A DNA stretch of 64,000 nucleotides from Macrotis lagotis (GCF_037893015.1 NC_133658.1:888777092-888841091); one strand, 5' to 3'; counted from the stretch's first letter, positions 1-12,450 are shown. Numbers and translations are program-made. The notes: a model not told the origin generated them from the sequence alone.

Positions 1-463
1 TCTCTATCTCTATCTACCAATCTATAGCCATCTATATATCTATATTGTCTGTCTATTCATGTCCATCATCCATCCATCTATCTCTCTTCTCTAGTCATCA
101 ATCCATTTATCTCCTTTTCTGTTTGTCTATCTACATCTATCTTTCTATTTATTTATCACTCTCTTTCTATCTATATCCAACCAGCAATATGATCTATCTA
201 TATCATCTATTTAAATCTATCCATTTATCTCTATCTCTATCCATTTATATATCTACATTCATCTCTATATCAGTCTATTTATATCATTTATTTATCTATG
301 TTATCCATCTCTATATCCATCCATCCATCTGTCTCTCATCATTTCTCTATCTTTCTGTCATCTCTCTCCATTCATCTCTCCATCTATCCCTCCAACTATC
401 ATCCATTCATCTATCTATCTGTCTGTCTGTCTATCCATCCATCTATCTATCCATATCTATCCT

Positions 464-500
<37 letters not shown>
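1..500. repeat. Tetranucleotide microsatellite (TCTA/TCCA)n
   Basis: About 500 bases of imperfect TCTA, TCCA and TCTG repeats, ending in a pure CTAT run at roughly 463-500. The long Ser/Leu/Ile/Tyr-rich reading frames here are translations of the repeat and not genes. The array continues past the left edge of the window. Confidence 0.95.
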
Positions 501-501
<1 letters not shown>

Positions 502-504
502 AAG

Positions 505-740
505 ATTTAGAGCTAGAAAGAACTTTAGAGGTTCTCCACTTCCTCATTTTATGAAGGAACTGAGGCCCAGAGAGGGCAAGGATTTGACCCGAGTCACACA
601 GCAATGTCATAAAATCATAGACATAGAGTTGGGAGAGACTTTCAATCTTCTAATTTAACATATGAGGAAATGAGGCCCAGAGAGGGGAAGGACCTTAACC
701 AGGATCATACAGCTAGTAAGTGTCTGAAGTGGGATCATCT
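505..740 (-). repeat. Two adjacent MIR/THER-like SINE fragments
   Basis: The phrase 'aactgaggcccagagaggg' followed by an 'acacagcaa' or 'catacagctagtaagtg' block occurs twice, near 548-605 and 668-725. This is the typical core of MIR/THER SINEs read on the opposite strand. Family placement is from memory of the consensus. Confidence 0.75.
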
Positions 741-896
741 AGGAATGTTCTTCTGAGGCCAGCCCCTGAGTGTCATCAGCTCTGATTTGAGGACCCCTCT
801 CCAAAGTCATCTCAGCAGAGAGGAAAACTCTAGGAGCTGGCTTAGACCAGTGAGGAGGATTCGGGTAGTTAACACTTCCTCTCTGTATCCTTACAG

Positions 897-1015
897 CCAC
901 GCCCCCTGGGCCACCTGCCAGCCACCCCGACAGAAAAGGAGCTGACTCTCTGAAAGATGGTGCTGTTTTGGGACGCAAGGGAAAACTCAGTGACATCATC
1001 TGCATTGAAGACTAA
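897..1015 (+). CDS. CHD5: Last coding exon of a plus-strand gene, probably CHD5
   Basis: A strong 3' splice site (branch-like 'gttaac', pyrimidine tract, TTACAG at 891-896) opens a short exon. It contributes two bases of a split codon, then 38 codons and a TAA stop at 1013-1015. The peptide begins TPPGPPASHPDRKG and ends GRKGKLSDIICIED. The acidic tail and clean stop look like a genuine C-terminus. CHD5 is a chromodomain-helicase DNA-binding remodeller of the NuRD type, and it lies tail-to-tail with KCNAB2 in other mammals. That synteny is the main reason for the name, because I cannot confirm the C-terminal sequence from memory. No earlier exon of the gene is in the window. If the name is wrong, it is still a plausible terminal exon of some plus-strand gene. 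Confidence 0.55.
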
Positions 1016-1080
1016 GTCCCAGCCCTCATGGGCTAGATGCCCAGAAGTGCCGCCATGTCATATCTCAAGTGTTCTTCAAA

Positions 1081-1172
1081 ACAAAAAAAAACAAACAAAA
1101 AATAAAAAAAAGGAAAAAAGGAAGAAAAAAGGAAAAAAAGAGAGAAGAAAGATAAAAAGAAAGACAAATAGC
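1081..1172. repeat. A/G-rich low-complexity tract
   Basis: Runs of A broken by single C or G give a purine-rich stretch of about 90 bases. It lies just after the stop codon of the plus-strand exon. The Lys-rich reading frame across it is an artefact of base composition. Confidence 0.85.
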
Positions 1173-3534
1173 AATTTAAACAAACCCATTTCCAGAACTT
1201 CTTAGAAGGAATTCCATTTATTTGTACATCTTTTGCACTTTCTTATTGAAGACTCGAAGAGTTTGTCTTGATAAAAGTTGAATGAATTATGAAGGATTAT
1301 AATGTTGACAGTATTTATGTCTCTGTTTTTATCAACATACATAAAATCCAGAGGGAAACCTCGCTGGAGTCCCCATTTCTAGACGTGTGGACCCTCACCT
1401 GCCAGTTAGGACAAGGCTTAATTTTCTTGTGTGGCCTCTTGTTTGGCTCCTGACTCTCCTCATCATAATTGTGTTTGCACAGCTGCATGCACCTTTGCCC
1501 TCTTCGCTCCTGTCTGTCCTCTCAGCACCACCTTGGGTCAAGGGGACCATCTTGTCAGACCACAGGTCATAGGCAGGGGCTGATACAACCTTATGGCCTC
1601 TCTGGCAGAGTTCTGGCCTGGTCTCATGTATTGTCCTGGCCTTCTCAAAGATCTCCTCTTGGGATAGGGTTAGCAGGATGCTTTGTGCCATTTCTGCAAA
1701 CTTTCCCTCCTGCCAGTGGCCCAAGAGGCAATTTGGTATGTTTTAAACTCTTCTTGGAAATGCTCTCCTGTAGGAATATTGATGGACACAGGATTCAGAT
1801 CACCAGACCTATGGCTAGTCTTGAGGATTTGGGGCTTCATCTGTAAGAAGGTGTTGATTCTTAGGTCAAAGTTCTTTCCAATCCTGGCTCCACTGAGCCT
1901 GCCTCATGTGCCACCTTGGTTCATCACAATGATACTTGGAGACATTCTCAAGGGTGGTAGAGAATCTGACAACAGGGGCTGAGGCTGCAGGATCTTGGGA
2001 TAAGATTCTTCCTTTTCCCTTGGGATAAGATTCTTCCTCTTCCCTTACCAGGAGGTTGTCTTATGTCCAAGGGAAAGGGCATGGAAAGACAGCATTTTTC
2101 TTGATTTTAGCAGGTTGAAGTTAATTTTAGTCATCTTCTAAAGGGCCGTCAGATGGAGGAGGGAATGAACTTGTTCTTTTTTGGGCACTAGTGGGCAGAA
2201 CTAGGGACAATGAGGAGAGAAGGAAGTTGCAAAATGACAGATTTGGGATCTGCCCTACAGGGAATGCATTACTTTGGAAGATTGAGTTCCCTCTCATTGA
2301 ATGCCTCTGATGCTTGTGGACCACTTGTTGAGGAATTCTGTAGAGGAGATTCATCTTCAATTATGAGTTAGAGTAGATGGCCAATAGAGGCTCCTGAAAA
2401 GGGTAAGGGATTGCAAAATTTAGTGATTCTAGGAATGAGGGTCTTGGCAGGTAAAGAATCATTAGGAGGTGCAACAATAGCAAAGTTTCTTATTGACCTG
2501 CAGCAGTTTAGTTGCTGGTCTGTTTTGAGGCCAGAGAAAATGACTTCTCCATATCCTTTTCATCCTGAGGTCTGGAATAATCTTTCTCTAGTACTGGGAG
2601 GTCCTTTTCTGTTCCTTTCAGTAGCCAGTCTTTACATTTGAAAGGGGTCCTAGCTTCCATTTTCTTGCTACCCAATTGCGACTATTCTTCCTCAAGTCCT
2701 AAATGAATATTTCTTCCCAAGTGAGAGAGGAAGGTCCTATGGGGCTAGGTATCCATGTTTCCTAGGTATCCGTGAACATCAGAATAGATCCTTGGCCTTG
2801 CTTCTGAAGAGATCTCTCCTTGGAATAGACTGAAGGGGACTGATTCCACTTCTATTTGAAGGTGGAAGGGGGGCAGGGCAGCCACATCAGGAGTTGGTTT
2901 TAACTAAATGCTTACTGTCTCCAGACAGGCACTGTGTTAGCCGCTGGCAATACAAATATAAATAAGCAAAACAATCCTTGTCCTCAAGGAGCTTACATTC
3001 TATTAGAGAAGGATATAGCAAGTTGTTATAGACAGTCATCTGAGTATAATGGAAAAGGTCCCATCTGTTGCTGCTGTGACCTGGAAAGAATGATTGACCT
3101 TGGTTCTGGTCGGATTCTTCTACTTATGGCTAGTTGGGTGACCTCTGCCAAGTCACTTTTCCTTGGTCTCCTCCTCTGTAACATGAGAGGGTTTGTCTAC
3201 AATGATCTATAAGACCCCTTCCTAAATGCTCACATTCAGGATCCAAGCCTGTGCCAGGACAGCACATGTGGTTGGGGGAGACTTCCCTTTTCCTTTCCCC
3301 TAGTTTAGATTACATGTAGGGGTTGCAAAAGCATTGGATTAGGGAGAAGAATTTCAAGTTTAGACAGAGGAACACAAAATTGCAGAGTTTGTAGCAGATT
3401 AACCAATCTTGACTGACTAAAATGGCATTCCATGGGAAGTAGAGTACCATTTTAAGTCCATAGTGGTTCACTGGATACGATTTCCATAAATATGATGTTC
3501 TTCTCTCTTTAATGCATCCTTGGTTCAGGCTGAC

Positions 3535-3536
<2 letters not shown>

Positions 3537-3568
<32 letters not shown>
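3537..3568. repeat. (GT)n microsatellite
   Basis: About 16 GT units, followed by 'atgtatgcatgt'. Confidence 0.95.
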
Positions 3569-3572
<4 letters not shown>

Positions 3573-4521
3573 ATGCATGTCTGCCTTCTGCAAGGTCCCT
3601 CTACCCTGTTCCTCTCCCTGACATTCTTCTTCCTTGGTCAAACATTAAATATCATGCTTTCCCTAACATTCCTGGGGGCAGAGCTCTTGCTAGAGGGCTT
3701 AGAATTGCTCAGAGGCCTGAGATGATTATATCATCTGGTGCCTTCAGATAGTGCCCTAGCCTCACCTCATTAAAGTCTTGGGTAAATAGCCTGAAAGGCC
3801 TCAAAGACCTATGCAGGAAGAGGGCATCCATGACCTGGATGACCCCTGTCACTTTATTCACTCAATGAATGAGTTATTGTTGGTGGCTCTCTCAATCAGT
3901 ATTATTGCTTATTACTAATGTGGTCTTTTTTCCCCTCTTTCCCCCCTTTCCTGTCCCTCATCTATCCACCTACCCTTCCTTTATTTGCTTTCCTTTCCTA
4001 TTTGCTGTTGCTTTGCCTAGAGTCTTATTAGTCATCACTGTGCTCTCTGAGGACTTTCAGGTTAATGAGATATCCTATTCCTTTCCTTTCACCAGAACCA
4101 CATCCCTATCTTGATTCTAGAAGGGACCCTGTGGACTGTGGTCATCAATGGCCACTTTCTTTTCCCAGTCTGGTGTTTGGCAGACCTGAAGAGTTTTCTC
4201 ATTTTAAATGAGGAAAAAAAAGTCATCCTCTGTCTAAAGTGGAGGGAAAAAGGCAATTGTTTGTAATAATTCTCTACTTGTATCCTTTTCAAGCTCCCAT
4301 ACAAACCAGGAAGAATTTGAGAGCCCCAGTTCCTGCATGGTGTGGTTATGAGCTCCTCTAGGGTTTGATGCTAGGCAAGTCCCTTGTCTTCTGCCTCCAT
4401 GGCCTCTGAGGTTCCTTCCAGCTCTAAATCTATGTACACTTCTGTGATATTTCTTTTACTTAAATCAATGAAATCTTGTGTTTTTATAAGGCTTTGGGGT
4501 TGAGAGTCTTGGAAGACTGTT

Positions 4522-4628
<107 letters not shown>

Positions 4629-5104
4629 ACGCACGCTTTGTCAGACAGTGATAGTTATTTATGGATTTAGGGAAGGTCAGATTAGACACAGATTCCATGT
4701 TTTTATTGGCTTCCCTTCCTCCCTTGCCAATCTGTCTCCTTGGACCATAAACGGATACAATTAAAAAACTCTTGCTAAATCTTTATCATTGGGAAGAATC
4801 TTCCCAGAATCTCTTTTCTCTTCTAAATTGGCTTTTGTTAGTGACTTGGCTTGTTCTGTCCTGAGATTGTGACAAAGTGCCAGGCTTATGAGAAGGCCTG
4901 GGAGACTCAAGGTGGAGGGGGTGGACAACCAAAATCTTCTGAGCACCCTCTTCTCATACCCTTAGGGTATTCCTTCTGGTTAGGCAGGGAGGTACATTCC
5001 TTTTACTCTGTTTTCCAAATCTGGGTTTCTCAATGCTGTAAAAGACATATCACAGCTTGAATGATTAGGGATGAAGGAACAAATGAAGGAGCCTTTATTT
5101 AATG

Positions 5105-5215
5105 TTTGGCCTAGTGGATAGAAAACTTGTCTGGAAGCAAAGAACTGGTTTCAAGTCTCTCTTCTGATAACATGTGTGAGCCCCGAGCAAGTCACTTAAA
5201 ACTCCCCAAGGACAA
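5105..5215 (+). repeat. MIR-like SINE fragment
   Basis: 'cctagtggatagaaaacttg' is followed by a 'tttcaagtctct' block and 'gagcaagtcacttaaaactccc', the core order of MIR-type SINEs. The copy is degraded. Confidence 0.6.
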
Positions 5216-6410
5216 CTTTATAAGACCCTGCAATGCGTGTTCCTGTGCTAATAAAATCAAAGTTCTAGTCTCCATCTCTATCCTAAGGATCTAATGTGTG
5301 CCAGAAATACAAGAAGGAAGATAGTTCTTGATTTCAAGTAGTTTACGTTCTAATAGGGGGAAGCAAGTATGGAAGCAGTGAATACTGAAACATGCTTTGG
5401 AGGAATGAGGCCTGAAAACCAAGGGGCAATGGGTCTGTCCAGCTTGGGGAAGTGTTTGGTGTTTCCAGCTGAAAGTAGAGGAAGAGCTAGGATGGGCAGA
5501 GCCTCTAGGAAGCCAAAGGATGGATGGGCAGAGCCCCTAGGGAGCCAAAGCAGGATAAAGATGCCAGGAAAAGTGGCTGATGTCTGGACTTCTCTGCCTT
5601 AGTTTAGCAAAAGAGCCCCAAACTTGGTGCCAAGTCAGGATATTGCCAGGGCCTTAGGGCAAAATGTCTGCACCTTTAGCTCTCCTGTCTAAAGCATATT
5701 TTGTCGAGGAAATTGGCGACCCTCATGTTTTATGTAACCTGATGTTTACAGCCCAAAGTCATTAAGTTTTTGTGTTGAGGAATTTGTCTTAATTTCTAGA
5801 TTTTTTTTTAAAAGGGAAAAAAAAAGTATTTTTTTAGGTACGATAACTCACAATGGATTCGCGGGTTTACTTGTTTGTGCTTGTGTGCCAGTAAGTAGTG
5901 ATTTGAGACCTGGACCTTCTCCTCCCTCTGGCCTCAGGGGCTGCTTATGGGAGACAGGTCTGCCAAGCCCCTGGAGGCAGGAAACTGCCCAAACACCCTT
6001 GTTTTAGGAATCTGTCAAGGCCTGTGCTTCCCAAGGGGCCCTGTCTCCCTCCTCCAGTGTGTAACCTGGGGCAGCCAATGTCCAAAAGACTGTTCATTGG
6101 TCAGATGGTATTTTTCTTTCTTCTTTCCTTTTAACCACCAAAAGCTTCATTCCCAGTGAGGTTCGGGCATCCCATATCTGGGCCTGTGTGGATGCTGGTG
6201 GAGTGGGATCAAGCAGGTTTTCTACCCATGACAGAGCAGCTCAGAGCAACCATGGCTCCCTGGCCACCATGATTCCACGTCTGTTCTGTTTGCTATCCTT
6301 GGCCGCATAGCGACCAGGCCTTTTGTTAGGAGGGTTGACAGATACTGTAGCCAACACAATCACATCTACTTTGTACTCTGTGTGTATTTGTTTTTGTTTT
6401 CTGTGTTTTA

Positions 6411-6436
6411 AATAAAGCCTTTGAGAAAGGAATAAA
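6411..6436 (+). promoter_or_regulatory. CHD5: Paired poly(A) signals of the plus-strand transcript
   Basis: AATAAA occurs at 6411-6416 and again at 6431-6436, just after a T/G-rich stretch (6371-6410). Cleavage would fall at roughly 6430-6460. The sequence around it carries no obvious repeat, as expected for a retained 3' end. Assignment to CHD5 follows from the exon at 897-1015 and from gene order. Confidence 0.5.
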
Positions 6437-6449
6437 TCAAGAGTTTGGC

Positions 6450-7350
6450 TCAGTATCTCAATGACTTGGGGAGAAGCCCCCAAGACTCTCTGAGTGGGGT
6501 AAGAGAAGACAGATTATGGCGAATGGTTCTGTCTCAATATCACTGTTTCTTTTTCTCCCTCCAAGGATATCTGGATTAGCATATCCAGAGCTACAACCAT
6601 TAGTTTTTAAGCAGAGAAAATAGTATAAAATATACCTTAATTTAATTGGGGGAGGATGACAGAGTAATGTCATCACACTATGGATGGGGAGGCTGCTACT
6701 GGGCCAACTGGGGAAAAAGAAGCTGACATTTGGTAGCTTTCTATATGAACTAATTAGTCTTGCTAAATAGATTCGCTCAATTCATATTTCTATGTTGCTG
6801 AAAGACAAACTTCTCTAAACCTGATGCCCTAGAGTCAAGAAGCCCTGACTACCTCACTTTACTTATTGAGCTGCCTTTGTCTCAGTCCAGTGGTGAAGGG
6901 AATAAGGAGATAGTTGTAACAACTCATTGTTAAGACCTGAAGAGGCAGGTGTGTACAAAGACATACCCAGATCTTGGGCAAAAGGTAGATAATTGAAAAA
7001 ATAGGGACAGTCCCCACTTTCCTGAGACAAATGCCCTACAATTCTTTTTGGTTTGTGTTTTGTCTTCCCAGGAAGGATCGCTTGGTAGGTTCAGTCATCG
7101 TTGAATGGACTACAGTGGGGTAGGAGTGGGTAGAGTGGAGAATATCTCCGAATGTTCTACCAGGGTCCCAAGGGGGGGAATGGGTCAAGATGTCCTGTGC
7201 CTTCTCTACTTTTCAAGGTGGGATGTGGCTAGCCTCATTCTGACCGTCATTCTAGGGGTTTCTGCTGAGAATAAGGAAATATCTCCACCCCGCTTCCAAT
7301 GTCAGTGAGGCTCTTGGGTGGGTGGGGGGCACTAGGCGCAAGGCACCAGA
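6450..7350. other. Short intergenic interval between convergent 3' ends
   Basis: About 0.9 kb separates the plus-strand poly(A) signals from the proposed minus-strand poly(A) signal. I see no exon, SINE head or tandem repeat here. A small human CHD5-KCNAB2 gap, recalled from memory, fits this. Confidence 0.45.
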
Positions 7351-7374
7351 AACAGCAGTAAATAAGGCTTATAT

Positions 7375-7380
7375 TTTATT
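7375..7380 (-). promoter_or_regulatory. KCNAB2: Probable distal poly(A) signal of KCNAB2
   Basis: On the minus strand the sequence reads 'gacaaaataaaatataagcc', with AATAAA at 7380-7375. About 25-40 bases further on is the T/G-rich stretch 'tgctgtttctggtgcc', which suits cleavage near 7350-7362. The bases just upstream in transcript sense (7390-7600) are AT-rich and repeat-free, like a conserved 3' UTR end. A closer candidate AATAAA lies at 12794-12789, about 200 bases after the stop, so a short isoform is also possible. Confidence 0.5.
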
Positions 7381-7849
7381 TTGTCATTCCATAAATACAA
7401 CGGCTGTATCTCAGTCCGAATCTTCACTTAGAAGAGCGATGTTATATGGAAATTTGTGCCTAGATAGGTTATGCAATTACCTTAGAAATCAGTTTATATA
7501 TTTATGTATATATAAATATGCATACAAATGCATACTATATAACATCAGTTATAAAAACCAAAATCAAAGAGAAATAAAAGCACATTATTTACATGAATGA
7601 ATTGAACAGAAGATGGGAATGAACCCCTCTTGTTACTCGAGAGACCAAGGTTTTGAAAGGAGTCGCCATTGTAAGTGATGCTGAGTGGGAGTCCGTGGAT
7701 ACCATTAGCTTCATGATTTAAGAACATTGGAAAGTGAAGTCAAGCCTCAACTCAACCCTGTTGCTCTTGCCCTGTCCACCCATCCCATCAGTGGCTTAGC
7801 CCAAGTCTAGATTCATCTACCTCTAAAACTTTTGCTTTTAATTCTAATT

Positions 7850-8035
7850 CTAAGGTCATTATTGGAGATCCATAGACCTTTCACCTTAAGGGCTTCATGA
7901 ATTTTGATAGGAAAAAAATTTACATCTTTATTTTAATATAATTGATTTCCCTTGTAATCTTATTTTTGGAATTTAAAAAGATCATTCTGAGAAGGGGTCC
8001 AAAGGCATCACCAGACTGCCAAAGGTAGGGTCTAA
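7850..8035. repeat. Copy of a dispersed TIR-type element
   Basis: 'gtaatcttatttttgga', 'cattctgagaaggggtcc' and 'catcaccagactgccaaagg' match blocks of the elements at 9146-9452, 36328-36465, 43415-43530 and 62882-63050. Ends reading 'gttcttaacc' and 'ggttaagaac' in better copies are inverted repeats, so this is probably a non-autonomous DNA transposon family. Confidence 0.55.
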
Positions 8036-8625
8036 GATACACTCACAAAAGCTTAAAAATTCCTGATTGAATGGCTTTCTGGGAAGATAATTTGTTCTGA
8101 CACTGAATAATTTTCCCTATTTGAACTCTGGGCCCCATTAATAATGCACAAGAGGAAAGAGAAAAATCCAGAGGTTGGAGCCAGCAAGAGTTCAGAATAG
8201 GGGAGATTGGCAGAGGATTCTCTCAACTCCACCTCCCTCAAGACTTTCTGGGAGCAAGGCTCTTCTTCCTCTCTCATTCTCACCACTTGAAAAGGGGTCA
8301 TGCCCAAAGCCAGGATGCTTTTATCCATTGGCCTTTTGGCCCTTTTTAAAGGGGAGTGGGAAGGACAAGGCCAGTGTGGGACTCTGCATATATTGCATAT
8401 TTCCACCTCTAGGATCAGAACTGCAGTGTAAGGAATGTTAGGATGGCTCTCATCTCCCCTATCCCAATTTGGGCCCACAAAGTAAGAATCACTGCAGAAA
8501 ACATGTTCTCTATGACCAACTATTTCTGTTAGCTTTATGAATAGTCCATAAATATTCCATATTCAATATTGTTGCCCCCAGAAATCAAACCCCTAATCCA
8601 GACATAACTGAACTCAAAGCTGTGA

Positions 8626-8629
<4 letters not shown>

Positions 8630-8678
<49 letters not shown>
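8630..8678. repeat. (AT)n microsatellite
   Basis: About 24 AT units without interruption. It would lie in the inferred KCNAB2 3' UTR. Confidence 0.95.
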
Positions 8679-8681
<3 letters not shown>

Positions 8682-9145
8682 TATTTTTGGTTCTGGCTCC
8701 CATCTCCTCAGGATCCCCACTCCTAGCTTCCCTCGTGCTTCCATCCTGTGCCTGAGCTGGCCTGCATTTAAAAACCACCTGAGGATGGTGGGGAGGGTGG
8801 GCTATGGAAACCTTAGCACCTCTACCCATGGCTGAGCACCTAAGTTGGTGATCACAGCTTTCCAATCACAGACCAGCTGGCTCCAGTTGACAAATGGACC
8901 TAGGAGCAGAGGGGGTTGTTACCCTGGCACCAGCAGGGGGCATCATCCTTCTCACCTGAGGCTCATTATGTTCTTTCTAGAACAGACACCATTCAGGTAA
9001 AATGGCCAGGAAGCTAGTTAGAGGATCTGGCTTCTAATCCTGGCTTGAATACTAGCTAAATGTCATTGCCTCAATCACCTCAACTCACCAGACCTCAGTT
9101 CATTTTGTTGAACCTAATGAAAACAAGGTGGTTAGCTTTGATCAA

Positions 9146-9452
9146 GGGTTCTTAACCTGGAATCCATGAACTTTAATTTTATTTATTTTTCCAATTACAT
9201 GCAATTACATTCCTTCTTTTGAAAGTTTTTGGGTTCCACATTTTTCTGCCACCCTCCCTTCCCTCCCTCTCCCCTAGGCATCAAACAACCTTATATGGGC
9301 TGTCCATGAACTTTAAAAAATGGATTATTATATTTCAGTATTGATTTCTTTTGTAATCCTACATACTTTATTTTCTGCATTGGAGAGAAGTCTATAAGCT
9401 TTAGTAGATTTCTTAAGGGGACCCTGGAATTAAAAAAGATTAAGAACCCATG
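9146..9452. mobile_element. TIR-type DNA element with a nested insertion
   Basis: The element starts with 'gggttcttaacctgg' and ends with 'gattaagaaccca', an inverted terminal match. Inside it, 'tccatgaactttaa' occurs at 9164-9177 and again at 9303-9316. These copies flank about 125 bases (9178-9302) of unrelated sequence containing 'ccctcccttccctccctctcc'. The 14-base direct repeats look like a target-site duplication from a later retrotransposon insertion. The family names are not known to me. Confidence 0.6.
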
Positions 9453-10715
9453 GCTTTCTTGGTCTCTAAGATCCACTCCCCTAAATTCTAGATTGCTTTT
9501 CAGATACGTGTTGGCCATTCACATCCCACTCACTCAAATCCTATGGTTCTGATCCAATGGTGGACACAGGGAATGAGCACTGGGAGACCCCATTGGGCTT
9601 TTCATCAGTACTTTACCTAAGGTTACTTGGAACTTCCATATCCTTCCATCTTTCCATTGAGTTCAATGCTAACCAGGAGCCAAATTGGGGGTCCTTCCTG
9701 GCTCAAGCTCCTGCCATAGCTACCTCGATGATGTCAAGTTTTGGCCAAACTGAATCAAAGTATACCTATTTGACTGGGCAAGAAGGAAGTTCTCCTTCCT
9801 GGCAACAACTGTTATTGAAAAAGTCCATCTCATGGAAGAGATTTGACCCCAGAAAGCAGGACCAGGAGAAAGATTTTAGGCTCAATGAACGGAAAATCTT
9901 AGGAGTTGGTGGGCTCTATCTCCCTGGAGGTCTTTGATTACTACTTGTAGGGTGTGTTCTCTAGAGGATTATTTAGGTCTGGGTTGGGTTAGATGGATGT
10001 TGAAGTCCCTTCTATGAATTCTGGCTGGTCAGTACAAGGAAGCAGAGATGGCTTCCTCCTGAGAATAAATAATGAAACACCTAAGTTTTTTCCTATTCTC
10101 CCTCTGCCCATGGAAGAGGTTAATCTCCTCTGGCCTGGAAACCTTATCATGGGGGCCACATTGGGTGGTGCTGGTTTCTCAAAAACCAACAAATCCCTAA
10201 AACATTGAGTCAACATTGGGAGGGTCAAGCTCATGCTTAGTTTTACGGAGCAGGAATTAGGATCTGAAGGGTTAAGGGACCCATGATCAGGGTCTTTAGT
10301 CTCAACCTGTACTCCTGGAGGTTGGTGGCACCACATAAAGACATTATGGGTTGTGATGCTAGAATCCAGACCCTCTCCATAGTTTAATTCATGCTGACTC
10401 CATCCTTTGCAGCTCTGACCACCTGTTCCAACAGCAAGCCCAAAGAACAGAGCTTTGTGTTTGGGAGGACATGGCTCCTTCTTTGTTTCAGTATCTCTAG
10501 TATTTAACACTATGATCCTGGAACAGGGGAGATGCTCAATAAAAGCTTGTTGGTTAATTGATGGACACAGAGCTAACTGGGCTCACTGTGGCTCATTGGC
10601 CTCATCCTGCCTGACCCTTCAGGGCAGAATTAGGAGCAATATTTCAGAGAAGTGACCCTGGAGTTTCTAGTTTAGGTAGGCACTGCTCACTGCTCAGCAC
10701 CACCTCTCTGACCCC

Positions 10716-10862
10716 CCCTTTTTTTGGCAAGACAATGGGGTTAAGTGACTTGCCTTAGGTCACACAGCTAAGTAAGTATTAAGCATCTAAGGTCACATTT
10801 GAACTCAGGTCCTCCTGACTCCAGGGCAAGTGCTCTATCTACTATGCTGTCCCACTCTGCCC
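10716..10862 (-). repeat. Marsupial tRNA-type SINE, minus orientation
   Basis: It runs from a T-rich tail through 'ggcaagacaatggggttaag' and 'cttgccttaggtcacacagc' to 'gtgctctatctactatgctg'. This is the reverse complement of the 'ggcagctaggtggcacagtgg' SINE seen elsewhere in the window. It lies in the inferred KCNAB2 3' UTR, in the same sense as the transcript. Confidence 0.8.
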
Positions 10863-11687
10863 CTTTCTTCAGGACTCACTGTAGTCACCAGGTGACTGAT
10901 GGAGAGGACCATGCAGGGACTTCTGGGGGGATGGGTGGGCATGGACAAGAAAGGTGAACACATCTCAATAACTAAGTGTGCCAATTAGCTTCAGGGATGG
11001 TCTCTGGCCTGGGCTTTTTCCTCTCATGATCCCAGTGCTTAACACTGTGCCTGAGACACAGTGAGCATTCAATAAACTTCTGCTTTGATTTACAGCAGCC
11101 AACAAAAGCTGAGGAAGTCAAAGTCTTAATGATTTTGATAGCAGTTATTCATTTCTTCCCCTTTCCCATCTTTAGGAAGGGTTCATTGCTTGTTACCACT
11201 GCCTACTGGTGAGTTGGGATAAATGCCTCAGACGATGCTGAAATAGCCTTTTAAGGGAAGAATCGAGGGCCAGCCTCTCTTCTGTTCCTGGGCAAATGAA
11301 ACCATTTTCTAGTGGAGCGTATGGGTTTTAATGATATCATGTGGCGTGGTTCATGCCAGTTGCCACAGGCAACATTACTAGCTCTCTCTAGCTCCTTCTG
11401 ACCTTTCAGTAGGTTAGAAAAGAGAATTTCTGGGAATACCAGCTTCTCAGAAACAAAGTGGGAATAGATGTTTTCAAGACACAGAGAATACCCACATGGT
11501 CACTGGCATGGAGGGAGAAGAAATACTCCGCTGATGGGGGAATTTCTTTCCTTGGAATCTCTTGACATGCTATAGCTACCAGCCTCTGCTGAGGACTGGG
11601 GGAATGGACAACATCCAGCCCCCTGTGTTTCCTGGGGAGCCCAGGTCTTATTTTCTGTGAGATTTGGATTTTCACTACATTGTATGC

Positions 11688-11710
11688 TGTGTGTGTGTGT
11701 GTGTGTGTGT
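11688..11710. repeat. (GT)n microsatellite
   Basis: About 11 GT units, close to the SINE at 11770. Confidence 0.9.
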
Positions 11711-11769
11711 CTTCCTGCATCCAAGTTTTTTTTTTTTGGTCCAACAAAGGATGAGGAGGATGAGGTGGT

Positions 11770-11954
11770 AAAGGGATGGAGGGAGGGGTGGCTAGGTGGT
11801 GCAATGGATAGAGCACCGGCCCTGGAGTCAGGAGTACCTGGGTTCAAATCCAGCCTCAAACACTTAATAATGACCTAGCTGTGTGGCCTTGGCCAAGCCA
11901 CTTAACCCCATTGCCTTGAAAAATCTAATAAAAAAAAAAAAGGGATGGAGGGAG
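11770..11954 (+). mobile_element. Full-length marsupial SINE with target-site duplication
   Basis: The SINE body (11786-11938) starts 'gggtggctaggtggtgcaat' and ends in 'taataaaaaaaaaaa'. It is bracketed by direct copies of 'aaagggatggagggag' at 11770-11785 and 11939-11954, a 16-base target-site duplication. The perfect duplication suggests a fairly recent insertion. It lies antisense to the inferred KCNAB2 3' UTR. Confidence 0.9.
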
Positions 11955-12450
11955 TTATATCAATTTTGGAGATGTGATCCCTGGACTTCTTTTTGAAACC
12001 CTCTCTCCCTAGGATATGATGTATGAAGAAATAAGGGTTCTTCTTCCTAAATGAGTCATTTTTAAGAGGATTCCTTAATCACAATTCTCATTTTCTCAGA
12101 TGACCATGAATCCCACTTTGTTGACTGATTGGGATGGGGAGAATAGAGATGTCAGGGATGAAGAGATCTTGGTATTCTCCTAGAATCTCAAATTAACCCT
12201 GAAGTCCGCAGGCTGGGCCTTCCCAGAGAAGTATGAGTGTGGGACAGTAGTGCAATGGGGGTGGGAGGAAAGTGTTGTTTGAGTAAACCCTCCAAACCTA
12301 GGTCAGTGTTCTGTTGAGAAACACGGCCTGGCGGCCATCTGTACTAGCTGTGGAGTGCAAGGAAGGGGACAGTCCGGAAACCCTCTTATTGTTCATCTGG
12401 TCAGCACAGACATTTGGGCTATCGTGAGAAGCTGCCACGCATAAATACAT

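Noticed and set aside
45..554. A 169-codon open frame at the left edge
   Set aside because: It is the TCTA/TCCA microsatellite read as protein.
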